Part shown: one piece after another, positions 1-6,525 of the stretch
How positions within the stretch are numbered: the first letter of the stretch is position 1
Layout of the letters: the number at the start of each line of letters is the position of its first letter
Notes under the pieces: generated by a model
The model's database searches: none
Told to the model about the DNA's origin: nothing
The model's input: only the letters and a program-made list of their open reading frames with translations
DNA from: Planctomycetota bacterium
GTDB taxonomy: Bacteria; Planctomycetota; UBA1135
Direction: 5' to 3'
Assembly: GCA_022447335.1 (NCBI GenBank)
Contig: JAKVCF010000009.1
Span: forward strand, 1-31,860
DNA: 31,860 nucleotides
Made by a program: the position numbers and the translations under genes

Positions 1-149
1 ACCAGCGCCAAGACAAAGGAAACTTCAAAGGATCATGGGACCCAGTCGGCCCGTGGGGTGAGGACGGAGGCCGCGTCTACTCAACTGCGATCTGCGCTCT
101 GATCCTTGAGGTGTACTATCGCTACGCCCAGGTACTCGGCGCGCGCTAA
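1..149 (+). CDS. C-terminal end of a toroid-repeat protein, paralogue of the next gene (5' truncated by window)
   Basis: The reading frame is open from the window edge and stops with TAA at 147-149. Its 48 residues end in SWDPVGPWGEDGGRVY followed by STAIC.LILEVYYRYAQVLGAR. This is almost identical to the C-terminus of the next gene (347-1873), with one substitution (Ala versus Thr) in the last 40 or so residues. The DNA of the two copies differs at many third positions, so the duplication is not recent, or the protein end is held by selection or gene conversion. By homology it is the last repeat of an alpha/alpha-toroid (squalene-cyclase/prenyltransferase-like) protein. Its N-terminal domains lie outside the window. 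A strong hairpin terminator follows 17 bp after the stop. Confidence 0.85.
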   Translation, partial: QRQDKGNFKGSWDPVGPWGEDGGRVYSTAICALILEVYYRYAQVLGAR

Positions 150-166
150 ACAGAGTTAGATCGCTC

Positions 167-209
167 AGAAGGCCGATGCTGCTTTGCGGCATCGGCCTTC
201 TTTCTTTTT
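167..209 (+). terminator. Rho-independent terminator of the truncated toroid gene
   Basis: A perfect 13-bp stem (167-179 with 189-201) encloses a 9-nt loop and runs into a T-rich tract at 198-209. It lies 17 bp after the stop codon, so it should separate the transcript of the first paralogue from the second. Confidence 0.85.
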
Positions 210-262
210 CCGAACACCACAAATATTCGCACCTCGCTCGCGCAAACGTCCCCCACTTAATC

Positions 263-315
263 GCGGTTCGATGCAAATCACGCAAACGCGACAAGAAATC
301 GACTATTCGAACCGC
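263..315. promoter_or_regulatory. Inverted repeat in the leader of the toroid gene
   Basis: Two 9-bp arms, GCGGTTCGA (263-271) and TCGAACCGC (307-315), are perfect inverted copies 35 nt apart, ending 31 bp before the ATG at 347. They could form a stem in the 5' untranslated RNA or be a spaced operator. I see no convincing -35/-10 pair in 210-346. The function is unproven. Confidence 0.3.
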
Positions 316-346
316 ACCGAAGGCAATGCCCCCACGTTGACCGTGC

Positions 347-1873
347 ATGGAACATCACTCGCACGACTTCCATGAGGCCCTCGCTGAGCAACTGCGCCGC
401 GCCCCCTACCTGATCGCTTCAATGGTTTTGCACGCAGGCGTCGCACTGGTCATCGCAGGCTTCCTGCTCTTGAAAGCCGAAGAGACGGTAACGCCGATCA
501 TCGTAATGACGCCGCAGCCGCCAACGCCACAGATAGAGGACCCGCCGCCCCCTCACCCAGACAAACCAATCGTCCAACCGGAACCAACCGACATCCCACT
601 TACCCAAACGGATGTCATTGCCGACTTACCTCCAACTGACCTGAGCCCGGATACGAATGCCAATCTGACCGATTCACCGTTTGATAATTTCATGTCCGGC
701 AGTAACGTCGCCGGCATCGGTGGCCCTCCTGGTGGGTCCATGGGCAACCGTAGCGGCGGCGGTGGTGGTGGCGGCGAGACCGAAGCTGCCGTGCAGGCCG
801 GCCTGCGGTGGCTGCGCGATCACCAGTCGCCAGATGGATTCTGGGATTCTGATGAGTTCATGTACCAGGACAAGCACCCGGACAATGCCCCAAGCACCGA
901 CCCCGGTTCACCCAGTAATGATGTTGGCCTGACGGGCCTAGCTTTGCTCGCTTTCCTTGGAAACAACCACTCGACGCAGAGCGGTGAATATCGTCAACAA
1001 GTTGCCGATGGCATTGCCTGGCTCAAATCAGTGCAGAACCCACGGTCCGGGCTTTACGGTGAAGAGGTCGGAAACGCAACGCTCTATAACCACGCAATCG
1101 CGACGATGGCAGTTGGTGAGGCGCAATACATGGTGCGCAACCCGCTGCGCGCCCGTGAACTGCAGAAGGCCACTAGCCTGATTCTCAACGCTCAGAATCC
1201 CTACAACGCCTGGCGCTACACGCTGGACCCAAACGGAGACAACGACTCCTCTATCACTGGGTGGATGATCTTTGCACTCAAGACCGCTGATGAAGCGGGC
1301 GTCCAGGTGCCCAAAGACACCTTTCGCGGCGCACTCGAATTTCTCAATGCAATGACGGATCGTGGCACGGGTCGCACTGGCTATGCCATGGGTGATGGTG
1401 GTGGCCCAGGTGGCCGCCCCTCGCGCATCAAAATCTACCTTGAACGCTTCCCACCTGCGCAATCGGAAGCACTGACGGCTGTCTCGCTGTTGTGCCGTGA
1501 GTTCTTAACGGACACTAATGAGGTACGCCACTGGAAAGACCACGAAAACTACGAGCTGCTCAGAAAACAGGCCGACCTAATCGCTGCCTGCCCGCCAGTC
1601 TGGGACGAAGAGGGTGGCACGTGCGACATGTACTACTGGTACTACGCGACCTTTGCGATGAATCAATGGGGTGGCAGTCATTGGAAAAAGTGGAAAAAAG
1701 CCATCGAGGCCGCAGTGCTGCCCCATCAGCACCAGGGTGAGGACAACTTCACTGGCTCCTGGGATCCAGTGGGCCCGTGGGGCGAAGATGGCGGCCGCGT
1801 CTATTCAACTGCGATCTGCACGCTGATCCTCGAGGTTTACTACCGCTATGCCCAGGTGCTCGGTGCGCGCTAA
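347..1873 (+). CDS. TonB-like anchored squalene-cyclase/prenyltransferase-type repeat protein
   Basis: This 508-residue protein has a short cytosolic head, one membrane segment at about residues 21-43, and a Pro-rich stretch at about 55-85 (PPPPHPDKP, then VQPEP), which is the layout of TonB. A linker with eight consecutive glycines follows (about 136-143). The rest, about 145-508, carries alpha/alpha-toroid repeats such as AGLRWLRDHQSPDGFW and DGIAWLKSVQ, as in squalene cyclase and prenyltransferase beta subunits. The catalytic Asp-rich motif of true cyclases is not evident, so a structural or binding role is more likely. Proteins with this build are common in Planctomycetota, often near ExbB/ExbD genes, but none are seen here. 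It is the second copy of a tandem pair. No clear Shine-Dalgarno precedes the ATG, and it has its own leader after the upstream terminator. Confidence 0.8.
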   Translation: MEHHSHDFHEALAEQLRRAPYLIASMVLHAGVALVIAGFLLLKAEETVTPIIVMTPQPPTPQIEDPPPPHPDKPIVQPEPTDIPLTQTDVIADLPPTDLSPDTNANLTDSPFDNFMSGSNVAGIGGPPGGSMGNRSGGGGGGGETEAAVQAGLRWLRDHQSPDGFWDSDEFMYQDKHPDNAPSTDPGSPSNDVGLTGLALLAFLGNNHSTQSGEYRQQVADGIAWLKSVQNPRSGLYGEEVGNATLYNHAIATMAVGEAQYMVRNPLRARELQKATSLILNAQNPYNAWRYTLDPNGDNDSSITGWMIFALKTADEAGVQVPKDTFRGALEFLNAMTDRGTGRTGYAMGDGGGPGGRPSRIKIYLERFPPAQSEALTAVSLLCREFLTDTNEVRHWKDHENYELLRKQADLIAACPPVWDEEGGTCDMYYWYYATFAMNQWGGSHWKKWKKAIEAAVLPHQHQGEDNFTGSWDPVGPWGEDGGRVYSTAICTLILEVYYRYAQVLGAR

Positions 1874-1895
1874 AGCCAACAATCGACCAGCACAA

Positions 1896-1926
1896 AAAAA
1901 GACGACGGGGCCATGCGGCCCCGTCG
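1896..1926 (-). terminator. Hairpin terminator between the toroid gene and rpsT
   Basis: A perfect 10-bp GC-rich stem (1903-1912 with 1917-1926) has the tetraloop ATGC. On the minus strand it is followed by a run of T (the plus-strand A run at 1894-1900), so it should mainly end rpsT transcription. On the plus strand only a weak T-rich stretch follows, so it may partly serve the toroid gene as well. Confidence 0.8.
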
Positions 1927-1952
1927 CTGTATTTCGAAGAACAACTAAGGAT

Positions 1953-2225
1953 TTAGGCGCTTGTCTTGAGCGCGTTGAGCGCGCGGGCTAGGTGCGCTTT
2001 TTTACGCGACGCTGTGTTCTGATGAAGCTGACTCCACTTAACATTCTTGTCGATCAGCTTCGTGGCCAGCAGAAAGTGCTTTTCGGCCTCTTCAACGTTC
2101 TGTTCCTCGATCGCCACCATGGTCTTTTTGATCCAGGTGCGCATGGCCGAGCGTCGACCACGGTTACGCTCGCGGCGCTTCTGGTCCTTCTTCAGCTCGG
2201 CTTTGGCGGACGGAGTGTTCGGCAT
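1953..2225 (-). CDS. rpsT: Ribosomal protein S20
   Basis: This 90-residue basic protein has the S20 layout: MPNTPSAKAELKKDQKRRER, then NRGRRSAMRTWIKK, with the C-terminal SQLHQNTASRKKAHLARAL helix. The near-universal S20 signature of N.. .KS..RT.(I/V)K and a late (I/L)H.N.A.RKKS.L is recognisable. It is a primary 16S rRNA binding protein of the small subunit. Length matches the family (85-90). It reads alone, from a good sigma70-like promoter at 2264-2291 to the hairpin at 1896-1926. The Shine-Dalgarno is weak (GAAAGAA). Confidence 0.97.
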   Translation of the reverse strand: MPNTPSAKAELKKDQKRRERNRGRRSAMRTWIKKTMVAIEEQNVEEAEKHFLLATKLIDKNVKWSQLHQNTASRKKAHLARALNALKTSA

Positions 2226-2263
2226 CGTGTTCTTTCGGTCTTATTCCGTAAAACGGGCCGAAC

Positions 2264-2291
2264 ATTGTACCTAGACCGAGCAGGTCGGCAA
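2264..2291 (-). promoter_or_regulatory. Sigma70-type promoter of rpsT
   Basis: On the minus strand TTGCCG (2291-2286) and TACAAT (2269-2264) are spaced by 16 bp. They match TTGACA/TATAAT at 4 of 6 and 5 of 6 positions. The -10 box lies 39 bp before the rpsT start, which leaves a short leader of about 30 nt. The position between the TPR gene and rpsT and the strong demand for S20 fit a promoter here. Confidence 0.55.
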
Positions 2292-2323
2292 GCCCCCTCG
2301 CCACCCGGAAATCCCGCTTCTCG

Positions 2324-2983
2324 CTATGCCTCAGGACGTTCCGACTCGGACTCGTCAGCCGGTGGGGCCCCCTCGCCGCGAGCAGCCCGCAGGAAAGCAT
2401 CGGGATCGTAAGCGACATCCTGAGCCGATTCCGCCTCGTCATAACGCTTGGTACTGAGAGCCTGCTCGGCAGCCAAGTTCTTGCGCATGCGCACTGCCTC
2501 GGTATCACGCGGGTTAGCTTCGAGCGCACGCTCTAGGTACTCCAGAGCACGGCCCACCTCACCCTGTGCCGCAGCCAGGGCACTGGCCCGCTTCGCGCAG
2601 TCCGAGTCGGCCTCGGCTAAGGCGCCAAAGGCCTCGAGCGCTGCGCCTGCGTAGCCCGCCCGCTCAAGAGCGTCAGCCCAATCGGCCCCGGTCTGATAGC
2701 TAGCCGGATTCTTGATGAAGGCCCGACGCAGCTGTCGCGCCTCGGCATCAGCGTTTTTGGTCATACGACTTAGCCGAGCACCCAGCGAACTTGGACCAGC
2801 GCCGATCTTGCCTAACAGCCCCTTCTTCGGCTTGCTAGCCACGAGAGCGCGTGCCAAGAGACCCGCAGCGTTGGCATCACCGGGGGCAAAGTCGAGCACC
2901 TGATCACAGAGCTCGATCGCAAAATCGGCTTGGCCACGGGACAGCGCCTGCTCGGCGCGATCGAGGTGCTTCTTCAGATCCAT
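2324..2983 (-). CDS. TPR-repeat protein of unknown role
   Basis: From the ATG at 2983 this gives 219 residues starting MDLKKHLDRAEQALSRGQ. The helix pairs DFAIELCDQVLDFAPGDANA and RALEYLERALEANPRDTEAV have the TPR spacing and the typical small, aromatic and Pro positions. The C-terminal 35 or so residues are acidic and probably disordered. No signal peptide is seen, so it is likely a cytosolic scaffold. The open frame extends 55 codons further upstream to 3148, but that would overlap def by 116 bp on the other strand and read Arg/Ser-rich antisense sequence, so I reject the longer start. It diverges from def with 49 bp between the starts. Confidence 0.75.
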   Translation of the reverse strand: MDLKKHLDRAEQALSRGQADFAIELCDQVLDFAPGDANAAGLLARALVASKPKKGLLGKIGAGPSSLGARLSRMTKNADAEARQLRRAFIKNPASYQTGADWADALERAGYAGAALEAFGALAEADSDCAKRASALAAAQGEVGRALEYLERALEANPRDTEAVRMRKNLAAEQALSTKRYDEAESAQDVAYDPDAFLRAARGEGAPPADESESERPEA

Positions 2984-3032
2984 TGCCCCTATCCTAGAAG
3001 CCTCGACAGGGCCTGTATCCTGGAATGATTCG

Positions 3033-3557
3033 ATGGAAATCGTCCTCTTCCCTGACCCGCGCCTACGCGCCAGGAATACCCCGATCGAGACCTTCGATTC
3101 GGGGCTCGCGAAGCTCGCTCGTGACATGTTCGAGGTTATGTATCGCACCCAGGGAGTCGGCCTCGCCGCACCTCAGGTCGGGATGAATGTCAAGCTGCTG
3201 ATCTTTAATGAGGAAGGTAAGCCCGAAGCCACGGAGCGCGAGATCGTGCTATGCAACCCGCGCATCACGTCCAAGTCAAAAGAACGTGTGTCAGGTGAAG
3301 AAGGCTGCTTAAGCTTCCCGGGGATCTATGCCCCAGTACAACGCCACGAGACCATCGTGATCGAAGCCGAAGACCTCGAAGGCAACACTTTCAAAAAGGA
3401 GTTCGCCGATTGGGAGGCCCGTATTTTCCAGCACGAGTTCGACCACCTCGACGGAGTTCTCTTCATCGACCGCTTTAGCCCGAGCGACAAGACCCGGCTA
3501 AAGCCGCGGCTTATGGATCTGAAACGCACGTACCAGGAGAGCCTTGCGGATTCTTGA
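3033..3557 (+). CDS. def: Peptide deformylase
   Basis: This 174-residue enzyme removes the formyl group from the initiator Met of new proteins. All three catalytic motifs are present in order: GVGLAAPQVG (motif 1), EGCLSFPG (motif 2, whose Cys binds the metal), and QHEFDHLDG (motif 3, with both metal-binding His and the catalytic Glu). Length is standard for the family. It is followed with a 14-bp overlap by ribF, so the two are translationally coupled. The upstream gene is divergent. Confidence 0.97.
   Translation: MEIVLFPDPRLRARNTPIETFDSGLAKLARDMFEVMYRTQGVGLAAPQVGMNVKLLIFNEEGKPEATEREIVLCNPRITSKSKERVSGEEGCLSFPGIYAPVQRHETIVIEAEDLEGNTFKKEFADWEARIFQHEFDHLDGVLFIDRFSPSDKTRLKPRLMDLKRTYQESLADS
3535..3546 (+). 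promoter_or_regulatory. Ribosome binding site that fixes the TTG start of ribF
   Basis: AGGAG at 3535-3539 lies inside the end of def, 4 nt before TTG at 3544-3546. It is one of the clearest Shine-Dalgarno sequences in the window and decides the start of ribF. Confidence 0.7.
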
Positions 3558-4557
3558 TGGACTCGAGTCACTGCCCGATTGCAAGTTCGATCGGGGTTGC
3601 GTGGCTACAGTGGGAGTTTTCGATGGAGTGCACCTCGGACACTTCGTTGTCTTACGTCGCGTGGTGGATCGCGCCCGCGAATTGGGCGCCCGCCCGGTCA
3701 TGGTGACTTTCGCACGGCATCCGAAAACAGTGCTGCTCGGTCACGCGCCGCCTACCGTGACTAGCCTGGAACATCGCCTGGTTCTGTTTGAGCGAGCAGG
3801 CATCGAAACTACCTTGGTACTCGACTTCACTGAAGAACTCCGCAGCCTCACTGCCGAACAATTCGTTCGGCGCGTGCTGCTAGACGGCTTGGACCTGCGA
3901 GAGTTGATCTTCGGCTTTGACTCCAAGTTCGGACGCGACCGTGGTGGCAACCCCAAGTCGCTGCGTCCGCTGGCAGACGAGCTTGGCTTTGGCATCGAAG
4001 AGGTGCAACCGGTGGCGCTCGGCGAACGCCCGGTGTCGAGCACTTTCGTACGCGAGGCAGTACAGCTGGGCGACCTCGCTTCAGCTGGACGCATGCTAGG
4101 CAGGCCGGTCAGCTTGCTCGGCACGGTTGTCGCCGGTGACAAGCTCGGACGACAACTGGGCTTTCCAACCGCCAACCTACGCCCCCACCACGAACTGCGG
4201 CCGCCCTTCGGAGTTTATGCTGCGATGGTTCTACACCAGGAACAGTTACACCCAGCAGTAGTCAATATCGGCAATCGCCCAAGCCTCGGTGGCAACGAAG
4301 TCCGAATCGAGGCCTACCTGCTCAACTTTAACGGTGATCTATACCAACACACGCTCGAAGTCTTCCTACTCGAACGCCTGCGCCCCGAGCGTGAGTTCCC
4401 CAGTATGGACGCACTACAGGAGGCTATCCGTAAGGACGTCGAAACCGTAAACGCCCGCCTCGACAACCTGCTTCGGGAATGGCGAGTTCCTGGTCGATAT
4501 TTGCCCATTGAAGGTGCTGGCGTGGAAGGCCTAGCCGCACATGACCCGCGCTGTTAA
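3544..4557 (+). CDS. ribF: Bifunctional riboflavin kinase / FAD synthetase
   Basis: The 337-residue protein makes FMN and then FAD from riboflavin. The N-terminal FAD-synthetase half has TVGVFDGVHLGH (nucleotide-binding GxFDGxHxGH), TFARHP, and the FGFDSKFGRDRGGN and SSTFVRE motifs. The C-terminal flavokinase half has GRQLGFPTANL with the PTAN motif, then FGVYA and VVNIGNRPS. The start is a TTG at 3544: AGGAG at 3535-3539 sits 4 nt ahead of it, no other in-frame start precedes the conserved domain, and it overlaps the end of def. The C-terminus carries about 20 unconserved extra residues. tRNA-Phe begins 15 bp after the stop and may share the transcript. Confidence 0.96.
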   Translation: MRILDGLESLPDCKFDRGCVATVGVFDGVHLGHFVVLRRVVDRARELGARPVMVTFARHPKTVLLGHAPPTVTSLEHRLVLFERAGIETTLVLDFTEELRSLTAEQFVRRVLLDGLDLRELIFGFDSKFGRDRGGNPKSLRPLADELGFGIEEVQPVALGERPVSSTFVREAVQLGDLASAGRMLGRPVSLLGTVVAGDKLGRQLGFPTANLRPHHELRPPFGVYAAMVLHQEQLHPAVVNIGNRPSLGGNEVRIEAYLLNFNGDLYQHTLEVFLLERLRPEREFPSMDALQEAIRKDVETVNARLDNLLREWRVPGRYLPIEGAGVEGLAAHDPRC

Positions 4558-4572
4558 GATTTTCGCCCCGCC

Positions 4573-4648
4573 GGGGAGATAGCTCAGTTGGTAGAGCAAT
4601 GGATTGAAAATCCATGTGTCGGCGGTTCGATTCCGCCTCTTCCCACCA
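4573..4648 (+). tRNA. tRNA-Phe (GAA)
   Basis: The 76-nt cloverleaf is complete. The acceptor GGGGAGA pairs with TCTTCCC (one G-T), the D arm is GCTC/GAGC, the anticodon stem is ATGGA/TCCAT with loop TTGAAAA (anticodon GAA), and the T arm is GGCGG/CCGCC with TTCGATT. The discriminator is A and the 3' CCA is encoded. It lies 15 bp after ribF on the same strand, with its own terminator 6 bp later, so it may be processed from the def-ribF transcript. Confidence 0.97.
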
Positions 4649-4654
4649 AATCAA

Positions 4655-4690
4655 CCTCTGTATAAGTCTTACTTATCCAGAGGTTTTTTT
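4655..4690 (+). terminator. Terminator of the tRNA-Phe unit
   Basis: A 13-bp stem with one mismatch (4655-4667 with 4671-4683) and a tight loop is followed by seven T (4684-4690). The last two T are also part of the stop codon of the convergent EAL gene (4689-4691). Confidence 0.88.
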
Positions 4691-6335
4691 ACTTGGCCGC
4701 CGAATGCCAATCTCGCAAATCCTCGGCTGGAAGCGGCTTGGACCAAAAATACCCTTGGCCGATCTCGACCCCGAGATCTCGAAGCAAGGCAACTTGTCCC
4801 TCGTCTTCCACGCCTTCCGCCACGACTGGAACACCAAGCGCGTTCGCCATTCCCGTTGAAGCAAGAAATGCCGCCTGAACTTCTGAGGCCTCAACGCGCA
4901 TAGTCATGGACCGATCAATCTTGAGTTCGTTAATAGGCCAATCGATAACTTGCTGAATAGCGGAGGCCCCCTGCCCAAAGTCGTCGATGCTCAAAGCAAA
5001 CCCGCAGATCGAAAGGCGATTTAATTCTCCCAAGAACTCGCGCCGAGCTTCCGCCGGAATTGACTCAGTCTCCGTGATTTCCAAGATGAAGCAATCTGGG
5101 GTGAGGCCTGCGTCACGAACCTGTTGAACAAAGTCTTCTGACACGCTGCGCTCAAGGATCTCAGTTGGCTCAACATTCAGGCTGAGACGCCCTCCCGCAG
5201 GCATAAGCTCCAAAAGATCTTGCGCTGATTTCAAAGAAAGCTCGCGCAGCAAATAGCTTAAAGATCTCAAAAAACCCCAGTCTTTTGCCGCCTGAATAAA
5301 CTCGTCCGGACGCACAAAATCGCCAGAGGATGGCTCCCACCGCGCAAGAGCTTCCGCTCCCACCATAACACCATCTATGAGTCGGACCTTTGGCTGCCAA
5401 TACACGCTCAACTGTTCCGGCGATTCCTTGAGCGCTTTGGACAGCTTCACAGGCAGGTCGAACAGCTGCTTTGCCGCTCTCAAGTCATGGCAGATGTTTC
5501 GCAATGCAGCCGGCTTGGACCGCTCCTTCTCATGCAAAAGCTCGATGACCTTTGCGGTCTCCTTCACGCTGCCCTCATCCACATCGGCACGAATAGCATC
5601 GCCAGAGACCACAAATGTGCGCAACAAGCCGATGGGCTGACCGACAAACTCTGCCATCGACACCCGGAATCCATCAAGAAGACTCTCGATCCGACTCTCC
5701 AGATCTTCTCCCAAAGCAGCATCATGATCCATCTGCAGCAAGCAATAGATCTCTTTGCCACTACTTGGGAAGATCTGGCTTCCTTCCACAGATCGATCTT
5801 CCAGATGGCCGCAAGCCCAGTCAATAAATCCTTCCACGCTCGCGAATGCGTCGGGGACGGCCACTGCGACAAGCGCATCCATTGATGCGATGCCATCGCG
5901 CAATGCGTCGCCCAGAGGGTCTCTGGATGCAAGTGCCGGCCCTTCCTGGCCCTCTGTAAGCTCAATAGCTCGAGCTATTAACTCTTCGATATCCCATGGC
6001 TTCGCAAAAAAATCGTTCACGCCCAACTGAAGCGCGCGTCGATAGTTTTGTGAGTCGTCAAAAGCCGATGAAATTAGAAATGGGACGCTTGGAATAGCAA
6101 GCTTCGCGTGGAGAATAAAGGTCAAACCATCCATCCGTGGCATCGAAATATCTGTCACCACAAGATCGGGCTTCGCCTCCGCAATGCTTTCCAGGCCCTC
6201 AGTGCCATCACGCGCGACTGCCACTTGGAAGCCGGCCACCTGAAAAAAATAGGTGAGGTTAGTCAGCAGAAGCTCGTCGTCCTCTACGAGGAGGACGCTT
6301 TTCGATTCGGTGAGCTTCTTAATATCTGCTGGCAT
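4689..6335 (-). CDS. Response regulator with degenerate GGDEF and EAL c-di-GMP phosphodiesterase domains
   Basis: The 548-residue cytosolic protein starts with a REC domain (about 14-130): acidic pair E18/D19-D20, phospho-acceptor D62 in VVTDISMPRMDG, and K112 in AKPW. Residues about 150-260 look like a worn GGDEF domain: a beta-strand VAVAVPDAF, and SGKEIYCLL where GGDEF should be, so no cyclase activity is expected. The C-terminal EAL domain (about 305-545) keeps the catalytic set: E328-A-L, N387, E419, DDFG with D451/D452, K472, E507 in AEGVE, and Q527-G-Y. It should cleave c-di-GMP, with output controlled by phosphorylation. The gene diverges from a histidine kinase 190 bp away, the likely partner. 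AAGG lies 8 nt before the ATG. It has no DNA-binding domain. Confidence 0.92.
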   Translation of the reverse strand: MPADIKKLTESKSVLLVEDDELLLTNLTYFFQVAGFQVAVARDGTEGLESIAEAKPDLVVTDISMPRMDGLTFILHAKLAIPSVPFLISSAFDDSQNYRRALQLGVNDFFAKPWDIEELIARAIELTEGQEGPALASRDPLGDALRDGIASMDALVAVAVPDAFASVEGFIDWACGHLEDRSVEGSQIFPSSGKEIYCLLQMDHDAALGEDLESRIESLLDGFRVSMAEFVGQPIGLLRTFVVSGDAIRADVDEGSVKETAKVIELLHEKERSKPAALRNICHDLRAAKQLFDLPVKLSKALKESPEQLSVYWQPKVRLIDGVMVGAEALARWEPSSGDFVRPDEFIQAAKDWGFLRSLSYLLRELSLKSAQDLLELMPAGGRLSLNVEPTEILERSVSEDFVQQVRDAGLTPDCFILEITETESIPAEARREFLGELNRLSICGFALSIDDFGQGASAIQQVIDWPINELKIDRSMTMRVEASEVQAAFLASTGMANALGVPVVAEGVEDEGQVALLRDLGVEIGQGYFWSKPLPAEDLRDWHSAAK

Positions 6336-6433
6336 GACCCAGGCCTTTCGCGCGCAATCTGGTTTGATCCTAAAAGCCCATTCTACGATAGTAGGATCGG
6401 ATTCTTGAGCTCCCCTCCGGCATTGGAGAGCAA

Positions 6434-6451
6434 TTTGGCGAGAACGCCAAA
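6434..6451. promoter_or_regulatory. Short inverted repeat in the divergent signalling intergenic region
   Basis: TTTGGCG and CGCCAAA flank a 4-nt AGAA spacer, a perfect 7-bp palindrome. It lies in the 190-bp gap between the two signalling genes (6336-6525), 74 bp before the kinase start. No T run follows on either strand, so it is more like an operator or small RNA stem than a terminator. The rest of the gap shows no convincing promoter to me. Confidence 0.3.
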
Positions 6452-6525
6452 GTTACCTCCACGAATACGGATCCCGAAACTAGCGAGATCCACCTAAACA
6501 TTCACAAATAGACACAGGCGCATAG

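Noticed and set aside
2984..3148. N-terminal extension of the TPR gene (55 extra residues)
   Set aside because: It is antisense to the start of def, rich in Ser and Arg, and has no TPR character; the ATG at 2983 fits better.
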